Both the position numbers and the translations under genes were made by a program. From assembly GCA_033239125.1 (NCBI GenBank), contig BSWB01000004.1:139822426-139886425 (forward strand): a stretch of 64,000 nucleotides of DNA, read 5' to 3'. The notes beneath the pieces are model-generated. The model searched no databases. It was not told where the DNA came from and saw only the letters and a list, made by a program, of their open reading frames with translations. This DNA comes from Fagopyrum homotropicum (Eukaryota; Streptophyta; Magnoliopsida; Caryophyllales; Polygonaceae). This document shows positions 44,501 to 54,552 of the stretch, one piece after another. Each line of letters opens with the position of its first letter. Positions within the stretch are counted from its first letter, which is position 1.

Positions 44501-44713
44501 TATAAAATCTGCCCCCATGATTTATCTTCATATAAAAGAAACTATCATCTACAAGAAACAACACAAAAAGGAAGATTAAACCCTAAACTTACACAAACCA
44601 GAAATCAGAAGAAGCATACAGTAAACAAACCCTAATCATGTCAAATCAGAGAAATGATGGTTACCTGAGTATCTTGGTGTTTCCCCTCCAACACGGAAAT
44701 ACTTCCACTTCAT
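41540..44713 (-). pseudogene. MULE transposase gene, exon structure intact but two nonsense codons
   Basis: Exons on the minus strand: 44713-44665 (MKWKYFRVGGETPRYS), 44548-42710, 42617-42497 and 42398-41540, all with GT-AG junctions and consistent phase. Domains: N-terminal PB1-like region (VLYSDYVDMDMISMPVIVLWAYDIGYE), acidic linker with GGSKD repeats, MuDR DNA-binding region (FESYKVFKQAVRKHAV), transposase core (42690-43070, with CRPLICLDGTHLK, WAVVEQES and HRHCVRHLHNN), SWIM zinc finger (CTCRRWDVSGLPCGHAC near 42000) and a C-terminal zinc knuckle (CSICRKKGHNKKTC). Two single stops interrupt an otherwise continuous frame: TAA at about 43887-43889 in the acidic linker, and TGA at 41864-41866 after NPIARVRE, where the family often has Trp. 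A 51-nt GT-AG segment at 41703-41753 may be a further intron; it is in frame either way. Confidence 0.8.
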
Positions 44714-44830
44714 CTTTTTGCTCAAGAACAACACAAAAACGAAGAGATAAAGCTTGAAAATCTGGAATCGCAGGGAGAGAAGAAGAGAAGAAGATGGGGT
44801 ACTTTTATCAGAATTGGCGGTTTTGAATGT

Positions 44831-45042
44831 GATCGTTAGAAAATTTAAGGCAAAAGAGAAGTAAAGGTGAATGGACGATGATACCCCTCACTTATAACGC
44901 CGTTCTCAGAGTTTAATGTTTGAACAGTGCCGTATACACTAATCTTCGGTCGGGGTTAATAGATGGGATACCGTTTGGATAGTTAAAAGGATGGGATACT
45001 AAAGTTTAATCAGACCGAAAGATGGGGTACTGTTTATCCTCC
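44831..45042 (-). repeat. MULE right terminal inverted repeat
   Basis: Inverted partner of 39853-40075, directly upstream of the transposase's first exon. Its outer edge lies about 100 bp from the presumed transcription start of the neighbouring host gene. Confidence 0.85.
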
Positions 45043-45129
45043 ATGCCTTAATTATTTACTCCCATTCTATAAGAGTGATTGGGTGTATATATTTGCGTAA
45101 TAGGTACGTATAAGGCTATAAGCTGTAGA

Positions 45130-46058
45130 CTATAGTTGTGCAGGGTAGTGAAGCTCACGCGCCATACAAGAACACGTTGTACTCATCACCCACCTTTCAC
45201 ACCTCCCTCAAACAAACGCATATTTGCATTTGCAGTTTCCAATTTCATATCCTCCGGGAAGAGAGATTATCCCTCCACAATAATCTTTTTCCTTTTTTCA
45301 GTTATTTGATACTTGCAGGTAATTGGTTTCGATACCGAGCTACAGGGGATCCTTTTGGGTGTTTTTCTGTTAATTTGTGAATTAACAAAGAAAGCAAGAG
45401 GCCTTGATAGTTAGGGCAAATACCCGAGCGAGCAATCTCAAGACGCTTTGCAACTTTGCTGCAAGTATCCTCACAATTAACCCTTCCGATTCCCACCCGG
45501 AGAAGGCGATTCGTTTCCGGTTTGTAGCTTTTCCTATTATCAGAGTTAAAAAAATTAGTCTTCCCTTGTTTTCCGGTTGAAATCCGTCGAGATTTAGGTC
45601 TTCTTTAATGATTTTGTTTGTTGCTTCCAGCTGCAATCGCTACTTATTTCGATTTATAGATAGTTTGCGGAAGTGTGGTTTATGATGATGTGAAAAGGGA
45701 ATTTGGGTACCCTGTTCAATTTTCACTTTTATTCACTACCTGGACTTTTGCGCTGTTTAACTTTCTTGCCTTTTTCTCTCATCTTTCATGCTTAGTGCTC
45801 TGAAGAAAATGAGGCCTAATTTTGGTATGTTTCTTTGTTCTATTCGAAGTGAAATGGTCGATTACAGATATGCCATATTGTTGTTAGTCTGACTTCTAGT
45901 TTGTGAACTTTCTCTAGATCGCACTTGCATTACCATATAAATTTGTAGGTTGGAATTTGAATTTCTGATATACGGAATGATTGGTGCTTGAAGCTAAGGT
46001 TACCCCGTTGTTTTGCACAGAGCAAAGATACTGGGGCTGGATAATACTGATATGCTGA
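45130..46058 (+). promoter_or_regulatory. Promoter and intron-containing 5' leader of the GDH-like gene
   Basis: The leader probably begins near 45130-45250. A 5'UTR intron is likely from CAG/GTAATTGG at 45318-45319 to TTTTGCACAG/AGC at 46019-46020. Several upstream ATGs occur, including one at 46052 in another frame, so translation may be modulated. The MULE terminal repeat ends only about 100 bp upstream. Confidence 0.5.
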
Positions 46059-46085
46059 ATGTTGCTTCCTGTTGGAGGGGTAGGA

Positions 46086-49000
46086 ATGAATTCCACAGTG
46101 GATGACATAAACTTGATTCAGCAGGCCCAGAGACACCACCTTGTGGTTAGGGAACTTGGCGAAGAAATTGATTTGGAAATTGGTCCTAGTGATGATGATC
46201 CTTCATTTGCTAATGCCACACTCATTAGTGGTCCTCCAAGTGAACCTTCTGTTGAGGAGCATGATGAGAGCAAGCAAATGGTTATGGTTCCTCAGCTTCA
46301 GGGTGAAGAGCAAGATATGTCCAAGATCCAACCAGCTAAAAGGAAGAAAAAAGTGGTGAAGAGGTGGAGAGAGGAATGGGCTGATACTTACAAGTGGGCA
46401 TATGTTGATGTGAAGGATGGGAGTGCTAGAATCTTCTGCTCTGTGTGCAGGGAGTACGGTAGAAAGCATAGACGAAACCCCTATGGTAATGAAGGCAGTA
46501 GGAATATGCAAATGAGTGCACTAGAAGAGCATAATAACAGTTTGCTTCACAAAGAAGCCCTTAGGCTGCAAATGGCCTCCAAGGAAAAGATTATTGTTGA
46601 CAAGCCTGTATATGTAAAAGGTTTGTGTTTTCTTACTCCTCTGGTTCCTTTTTTTCTTTTCTTTTTACAATTAATTCTTTAGGCACGGTCATTGAGCTTT
46701 TATGCCCTATTTAGAGCAGGGCTTAAGGAGAATACATTATCTGACATCTGGTGGTTTGCTTCTATTTTTCATGGATTGACTATTGTTATTTGCTTTGATA
46801 CTTTATGTAAGTGAAGCTTTAATGTCGAAGACAGCTGGGTCAATTATTGAAGCTGCATTGAAAAGGGATCCTAATGAACTTGAGTTCATTCAGTCAGTTC
46901 AGGAAATAGTGCATGCTATAGAGCGAGTAATTGCCAAAAACTCACAGTAAGATCGTCAGACTACACCTACTACAGTCCATAGTTTATTCAGACCTCTTCT
47001 TGAAATCCTTAAGTTAGTTGTTCAAAAAAGAATTTTTAATTAGTTATCTTCTTGTTATGGTGGTTTTTGTCTCAGTTATGTGAATATCATGGAGCGTTTA
47101 GTAGAAGCTGAACGCACTATAATTTTCCGAGTTCCGTGGGTGGATGATCGTGGTGAAACGCATGTTAATCGAGGTTTCCGGGTGCAGTTCAGCCAGGCTT
47201 TGGGCCCGTGTAGGGGAGGTATACGTTTTCACCCATCCATGAATCTGAGTATTGCCAAGTTTCTTGCGTTTGAGCAGGTATAGTTTACATGTTGTCCCCC
47301 TGTTACGTTTTAACACTTCTTTAAATGTCGTTCGAGGAAGTTTACCTAACTACCAGGGAAGGGATTATAGTCTGATTCACTGGATTATCGCTTCCTCACT
47401 GGATTATCGCTTCCTCACTGTACAAATGGCAGTTACTTAGGGCGTTACATTAGCTAATTGACCACCCTTTTGTGAAATCTACCACCATAGGGTTGTATTT
47501 ACACTTTCTCTCGCCAACGGTTGCCCTGTCTTTGCATGGTTGTTTAAGCATATAGTCTGATTCTTCTAGTTTGGTATTCTAGTCCTCATTCTGAGGTGGA
47601 ATCTTAGCTCAGTAGGCTAAAAACAAGCTTGAGATTGATCTGCTATGCAAACAAACTATAAAGTAAGTCTCCTTTACGAGGCTTGCCATACTCGGGGAAA
47701 GATATAACATCAACACAAGAAATGCAATTAATTACTTGATGTGTAGTGTGAGCCTAGCAAGTGCTCTGCAATTAATTACTTGACAGGTAGTGTGAGCCTA
47801 GCTAGTGCTCTGGATCGGCATGTATATTAATAATTGCAGTATCGTTCCATAGGGATTTGTGTTAAATACTAACCAAGGTTTCATTTGTAATCTTAATTAC
47901 TAAATATTTTTTTCATTAGCCAACTAGGAACAATGTCACTTAAAATTAACACAGAATTAACAGTACTTATGCTATGGGATATATGAAATGGACTTATTTT
48001 CTCACAAGTGCTGGTAAATTAGTTAAATATTTACTATCTCTATTTTATCAGACTTTGAAAAATGCGTTATCACCGTACAAACTTGGGGGTGCAGCTGGTG
48101 GATCTGATTTTGATCCCAAAGGAAAAAGTGACAATGAGGTTTTGTTCATTTAAATTTGTTTGATACTATTATAACTCCTTTACTATGGAAAATATATGTT
48201 TATATGGTGATTTGTGCCTTCTAGATAATGCGGTTTTGTCAAAGCTTTATGAATGAGCTCTATCGTTATCTTGGTCCTGATCGGGTAACTCAAGTTTCTT
48301 ATTCTTCTTTTTGTCACTTTAGTAAATGGTTTAGACGTACGTTTCTGATTTATATATTACATTAGTTAATATCTTTTTACAATCTAGGATCTTCCTTCAG
48401 AGGAGATGGGTGTTGGAGCCCGCGAAATGGGGTATCTCTTTGGACAATATAGGCGCCTGGCTGGGCACTTTCAGGTATTCAAGAATCAAGATAATGAATC
48501 TCATTTTCTGACTATTCTTTGCCTGGTTGAGGGTAAGTTGGTTAGTAAGAAATCGAAGTATGCTCATGTTTAGGATAAAAATGGAAATTCAAAAGAATTG
48601 TATTTGTTTTATAAGATTATTGTGTTGAAAAATATGGGATGGGAAGGAGAAGATAGAGTAATGAAGAAATATAAAGCCTCGTGACTAAATTGTGCAGCAC
48701 CTACAATTTGCGATAATTTTTCATGAATAAATATCCATCATTTAAACACCATTTGTTTTAAGGGGGATTCTGAATGGACAATGGTTTGCTCGGCTACCCT
48801 TTGTTAATGGGTAGGTGGATACTGAATGGACAATGTGTATGCTTTTAGGTTTTTTGCTTTGGCTGGCCTCCTATCTGAACTCTGTTGTTACTTGATATGG
48901 TTTTAAAATTGATTGAACATTGCATCTTCCAAGTGTTCAGGATAATTGCAGATGTTCTGCGTTTGACTTTAGTTAGCCTTATGCAGGGAAGTTTTACAGG

Positions 49001-51199
49001 GTCAAGGATATTTTGGTCTGGCTCCAGTCTTCGAACAGAAGCGACTGGCTATGGACTGGTAAGTATGATTTATCCTAACTTATTTGCATGCTATTTTTTT
49101 TTTATATGAAAATAATGTTTGGGTACTCATAGTTTCTCTTCATCATGAATTCTTGTTGTGGTCAATTCTTCTTTGTTACACCCTCTTATGTTTATCTCCT
49201 TCATGAGTTCATGGTGAGGTCACTTCCTCGTTTGTCACACCATTTACATTGACAGCTAATATTCATATTTTTCTCAGGTTTTGTTTGCCCAGCTCATTCT
49301 AGCTGATCTAAATAGAGAATTGAAAGGATTAAGGTATTTATATACTGCTGGAACTTTTGGAACATTTTTTCCATTATAACTGTAAGCTCAAGTGATAGTG
49401 GGTTATTGGTTATTTTGTCTTTCTTCAGATGTGTTGTTAGTGGTTCTGGGAAGATTGCTATGCATGTCATAGAGAAGCTTCTTGCTTATGGGGCTATCCC
49501 TATTACTGTATCAGGTAAAATGTTTGATTACCTATCACTGTGTCACTCCCTATTGCCGTATCAGGTAAAATGTTCGATTACCTATCACTGTGTCACTCCC
49601 TTGGTTATAGAATGAGCTGATTTTTAACTATGTTCTGAACATTTTAGATCAATTTTAAGGTTTGAGGTTTATATGCTTTGGGCTTTCAGTTCTTGTAGAC
49701 ATAAAATTTATAGTTGCTTTTCAAGGGCCATGTTATTTGTCATTTGATCTGTCCAATGGGGTCAATAGAAGTTCTAGGCTCATTGTCATGGGGCAGAGTG
49801 TTTAAGCTTTTGGGGTTATATGTCTTGGCTTTTGGCGTTGCTGTAAATTATTTATCCATCCATTTGGGTAAAACTTTTGTACAGATTCAAAGGGTTATCT
49901 GGTCGATGAAGATGGATTTGACTTCATGAAAGTGCAGTTCCTGAGAGACATTAAACTTCAACAAAGGAGCTTGAGGTGCTCTACTTTGCCTTCCTGTCTC
50001 TCTTGTTTTATTGACCTGCAATGATATTCACCAATGATCTCTTTTATGGAATCTGTAGAGACTATTCAAAAACATATGCTCGGTCAAAGTACTACGATGA
50101 AGCAAAACCATGGAATGAAAGGTGTGATGTTGCATTCCCATGTGCAATGCACAATGAACTTGACCAAGGTGACGCCATTAATCTGGTCAATTCAGGCTGT
50201 CAACTGCTTGTAGAAGGTACTTCAAACCTACTATGATATTTGACTTATTATATTGTTCCGATACTCTTATGATGGTCTGTCTTCTACAGGTTCCAATATG
50301 CCTTGTACTCCTGAAGCCGTGGAAGTCCTGAGAAAGGCTAATGTTCTACTAGCTCCTGCAATGGCTGCTGGTGCTGGAGGGGTGAGACTATTATGAATTG
50401 ATATTAGAAGAGTGATCTTCTTCTAAATAAATGTTAAATGAAAGATTGATAATGTATCTATATTAACTATAAGTAGGCTCTGCCAAAAGAACCCTCAATC
50501 AGTTATTTTCTTTTGAGAGTTGGATTTTATTGTTTATTGAACGAGTTGTCTGGAAATTGAAAAACTTGCTAAGATATTGCAGTTAGTAGTGAACTGTTTT
50601 GTGGATTATAGTTTTTAGTTAGTACAGTTTCTCCACCGCTAACCCAACATACATGGATGGAGTGCAGGTTGCTGCTGGAGAACTTGAGCTAAATCATGAA
50701 TTTAATCTAGTGCAGTGGTCTCCAGAGGATTTTGAGTCAAAATTACAAGTTAGTCTTACATCCATGTGAACAAAGAGATGTTTTTTGAGTAGTCTCTTAT
50801 CATGGTTACCTTGTTGTGCAGGAAGCAATGAAGCAGACTTACCAAAGATCTCTAAAAGCTGCAGCTGATTTCGGTTACCAGAAAGAGAGTCCCGAGTAAG
50901 TAAACACACGATATGGTTATGGCTTTAATTTCATACCCCCTTTCATAATTGTACAATATATAGTGAAGTATTGCTTTTGGTAAGATAGAGGATTAAAGAT
51001 AAATAATGGAAAATGTGCACGGAAATTGCATTTTTGTTTGAAGATGAATTGTGTATTGTACTAGTCAGGTTTCAGGTCTAGTTCCTCTGATAGGTGATTT
51101 TGTTGTTGGTTGACACTTGACAGAGCCTTAGTGCATGGAGCTGCCATTGCTGCTTTTCTGACTATTGCTCAGGGAATCACAGACCAAGGATGTGTATAG
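46086..51199 (+). CDS. Zinc-finger/NADP-glutamate dehydrogenase-like protein
   Basis: Fifteen coding exons with GT-AG junctions: 46086-46620, 46817-46946, 47076-47277, 48052-48138, 48225-48284, 48388-48474, 48987-49058, 49278-49333, 49429-49514, 49885-49975, 50059-50216, 50290-50381, 50668-50748, 50822-50895, 51124-51199. They sum to 1887 nt, or 628 residues. The start MNSTVDDINLIQQAQRHH is chosen by similarity to the Arabidopsis homologue; an in-frame ATG nine codons upstream (46059) is possible. A basic, Cys/His-rich segment (about 95-165: FCSVCREYGRKH ... LEEHNNSLLHKEA) looks like a BED/TTF-type finger. It is followed by the full GDH fold: RVPWVDDRGETHVNRGFRVQ, GPCRGGIRFHP, FDPKGKSDNEIMRFC, GYLFGQYRR and the dinucleotide loop VSGSGKIAMHV. 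The usual GGGKGG catalytic lysine is Ala304 in LGGAAGG, and the catalytic aspartate is Glu344 in SEEMGVG. A classical deamination activity is therefore unlikely. Recalled homologue: At1g51720. Confidence 0.9.
47378..47815. repeat. Tandem duplications inside GDH-like intron 3
   Basis: A 20-bp unit CTGGATTATCGCTTCCTCAC occurs twice in direct succession near 47379-47418. A unit of about 43 bp (AATTAATTACTTGA...GAGCCTAGC...AGTGCTC) is duplicated at 47727-47814 with a few mismatches. Both are intronic with no visible function. Confidence 0.8.
49498..49597 (+). repeat. 50-bp tandem duplication spanning a 5' splice site
   Basis: Units 49498-49547 and 49548-49597 differ at about three positions. Each includes the end of exon 9 and the donor TCAG/GTAAAA. 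The proximal donor (after 49514) keeps the reading frame. The distal one (after 49564) would add 50 nt and shift it. Confidence 0.88.
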
Positions 51200-53860
51200 A
51201 GTACGCTGTTTTCTCTTCTTCCCTCCTAACCCTTGAAGACACATGACACACATGTTGTCAAGTGCCTTGTTGGAGCTCCTGTGCTGCACTGACTCCAAAT
51301 GTAACATAGTATGTAACATCATCCTTTTCTAGAGTAGATTTTTTTCATAAGATTTCGTTATTTCAGTCGATGGGAAGGAGAAACAACCTGTCCTAAGAAC
51401 GAGTGTGGTAAATGCATATTGTTTATGAGTAGTAGGTATATGTGTCGCTATGATGGTAACTTCAGGAATGTTTTTTGGATTTGTATATGTAGTTTATCTG
51501 TTTCATGTGTTACATGTCGGTTTCAGTTGTAGATTTGGAGTTGATTGTTCAAGTGGAAGGCAAATTTAACATATACTGCAACTCGCATTTTTCTTAGCCT
51601 TTAGCTTAGCCCAGAAAATGAGGGTTTGTATCCAGTAGAGTTGTTATACTCTTAAAAAGTAAGAGTTAAAGAAAGCTCAACCAAATGCTACGATGGTTCG
51701 ATGAAATACCAATCTCAACCATTGCGAACTATTTCAGACCACACAATTATTCAATTGATGGTTTGTTGTCTATATATGACGCCAAAGAGACATCTTCAAG
51801 TTCAGAACTAAAGGATTTACATGCATTGGAGAAGTAAATAGCTTAGTAAACTAATCAAGTAGAGGGTTATGTTCAACTCGATGTCTCTGACTCTTTATAA
51901 ATGTCTGGGGTGATGAGTTGATCTACCACTTCCATCATCCGACCTGTTCTAGAAAATCACTCATCAGACCTGTCATCCGTCCGTTGTACTCGCGGAAAAA
52001 TAAAATACCGTAATAAAATGGAATTTTTAAAAAACAACTACATCTTAACACGATATCATGGCTATAATATGCATGCCTCTTGCTCAAAATTCTATTTCAA
52101 AGTTTCAATATCTTCATTTGCTATTCTACATATGCTTAACTATGCAGAAAACAACTCCAAGCTTTAGTGTAAGGCAACTCAAGCAAATTGAAAGAAATAC
52201 AATGAAAAGGTAGCATTGCGAACAAACAGCCTTCCATGATAAAGGTCTTCAAACATACATAGCACTGCGAGTATATAGACTATGCAGCACAGGAACTCCA
52301 AACAGGCAGCAGGGAAACTCGGAAACACAAATCTTTATGTAACATTATGACAACTATGACGTTTCCGTGTGTGTTTTTCCTCATATGTGTCCGTGCAACA
52401 TAGGTATAAAAAAATATGTGATCTAAAGAACTATCCAGATTGCAAGGTGCAGAAAAGGGAAGCTTTCATGACCACAAGTTACACTGCATCAGTTGATTTC
52501 TTTCAATTGAAGCAAACATCATTTTACTTTATGATGATGATGAAAAAAAGTTCAGCCAATCTTTTCACATTAAGCAATGGAGGTTCATCTAGATATTTTT
52601 CTGTTGGGTGAAGATCAATGAAAATTGAACTGCAATGAAAAAAATTATCGGCTAAGAATAAGTAAGAAGAGGGGAATCTGTTACACCATTGCATTATATA
52701 AAACAAAATAGCAGGCATAGATGTCAATTCGTCTGCTATATCATCCTGTAAAACAAGCAATCAAAGTAGGATACACTGGAGCTGAATTCTTAAATAGTAT
52801 GAAATTTTGCAAACAGTAGATCACTGAGTGTACTTCTGGAGATACTGTGATATGAAGAAATGCTTAATCCACTCTACCTAAGATGAATTTCTGTAACAAA
52901 CAAAACCGGAAAATGACCACATCATTTCACAGTTCAGAGACACTCATATTAAAAGCAGTATGCATAGAGGAGAAAAAGATCAAAGACCTTCAAACTCCTC
53001 TGCTAGAATGGCTTAAACGGCCTAAATCTCCATCACCTACCCTTGCACTGTCATATCCCAAAGAAAGCAACAAAATTGTGTAAGCTAGATATGTAATCAG
53101 TAATTCAGTAGCAGAAATTGAACAGTTCTCAGAAGGGGGATTCAAAGTTTAAGCATATCATGTAGCAAAATTTTCTCAAAAAAGTTTACCTCAAATATGA
53201 GTTTAGATGCTATATAGCCTAGATCAACTTATAGTATATACCTAAGCATTCGTACATTGGTTTGTACACGATATTCGTCTTTTGGAAGAAGTCTCATCTC
53301 CATTGACGTAATACAAGAGAATTAACATTACTAGTGAAGATGATCACTACAGAAATTATGGGATTGTTGAATGCAATTGCAAAATCTACATTGAAATAGC
53401 AAATTTATATCATAATTAGAATCCAAAAAGCAAATGGATGATCTTTTACAAATCAGAAGAGACAAAATATACAGCCATTTTATAGAAACGGAGATTTTCT
53501 TTCCCAGTTTCATTCATAGAAAATAATCTACATAGATCAATTAGAGCAACGAAGAAAAAGGAAAAATCTCAATTACCAGTCATGGTTGATAGCGGTTTGA
53601 ACAAAGCTTTCAATTCCGGTTTCGCTTTCTCGTGCTATCCCACGAGCGAGAAGAAGGCACCGGAGGGGAAAACCTAAATTCAAGTACGAAGTGAACCCAC
53701 TGAGAGTCAAAACGCTGAGTTTAAGATAGCGTGCACAATAACTAGGGTACGCCCGGATCCTGATGGGTCAATCACAACCGTGCATTTGAACGTACGTGTC
53801 CCAGAGCCGTCAAATGAAGACGATAAAGCGGGTCCCCCGGTGCATGAGCGCCATCTGTAG
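51200..53860. other. 3' flank of the GDH-like gene and a possible small minus-strand gene
   Basis: The GDH-like 3'UTR probably ends before about 51600. On the minus strand, a leader at about 53720-53584 ends in ATGACTG at 53583-53577 followed directly by a GTAATTG donor. A plausible acceptor (TTTCAATGTAG) lies near 53390; it would give a short hydrophobic peptide starting MTDFAIAFNNPIISVV and stopping after about 32 codons. A second acceptor (CTTCACTAG at 53331) gives a different short peptide. I recognise neither, and no longer coding exon is found toward 51.6 kb. It could be a small protein or noncoding transcript that shares a bidirectional promoter with the PWWP gene. Confidence 0.3.
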
Positions 53861-54552
53861 ATAAACTTCTCGTAAGCTTGTCGTCCCTAATTCTCTCTCT
53901 TTGTCTCGCTGTTACTAACCCTCCCTTCTCCCCTCTCCTCACAGTCTCTCACCCTTACAAAAATGACAAATTAAAATTAAGAAAATCTCTCTTTTTGTGG
54001 GCTAGGAGAGAATCAGAGGATACCAACCAAGAGGTCACCCATCGATCCAAACTGAAAGGCCTTTACAGTTTCACTTTAATCTTGCACCTCTCCGTCTGCT
54101 GCCCTTTGTAGAGTCCCTCAGTCTGAATGAAGGTGCAGAGTTAGAAAAGAAAAGCTGCAGCCGATTTCTTGAAACAACTTGGTAAGGGAGAGATCTCTCT
54201 TTTGTTGTTTTCTCATTTGGGTTTGTATATGTATCTGTCATTTATGGCTTAAGCGAGCCTTTCTTTTGGATATTGTTTGGTTCTCTAGTTCTGGATTGGG
54301 TGCTGCATGTCAATGCATATTTTTGGGGGGTTTTGCTGACCCTCCTGTTTCAATTTGTTTTTTTTTGGCAGTTATAGGCTTTAGGCGAAAATGGCGCACA
54401 GCATTCGTAGTATGGAACGTGTTTCTGGGTATCTGGAATTGAGTGTTTCTAAGAAAAGATCTTGAAGTTCCTCTTTTGAGGGTTTGTGTTTTTCATTTAT
54501 TGTTAGGGTTTCTTTTGGTGTTCCATTGGCTTTGACTTATTTATTAGAGGAG
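53861..54552 (+). promoter_or_regulatory. Promoter and leader of the PWWP gene
   Basis: A CT-rich tract (TCTCTCTCTTTGTCTCGC near 53890 and CTCTCCTCACAG near 53935) is typical of plant leader regions. A 5'UTR intron is likely from ACTTG/GTAAGGGA at about 54180 to TTTGGCAG/TTATAGGC near 54372. In-frame stops separate the leader from the ATG at 54553. Confidence 0.5.

Larger units (their letters stand above)
39853..45042. mobile_element. Mutator-like element (MULE) with two convergent genes
   Basis: It is bounded by about 210-bp terminal inverted repeats, left 39853-40075 and right 44831-45042. These share TAAACAGTACCCCATC, TAGTATCCCATCCTTTTAACTAT, CGACCGAAGATTAGTGTATACG and GAGGGGTATCATCGTCCATT-like blocks (inverted) at roughly 90% identity. 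Inside, a GRF zinc-finger gene reads rightward from the left repeat and a transposase gene reads leftward from the right repeat. Each promoter therefore lies in or beside a terminal repeat, the arrangement known from two-gene MULEs. A clear 9-bp target duplication was not found. Confidence 0.88.

Noticed and set aside
52524..52760. Minus-strand exon ending near an AG acceptor
   Set aside because: The frame stops quickly after the acceptor and I could not connect it to the possible start at 53583.
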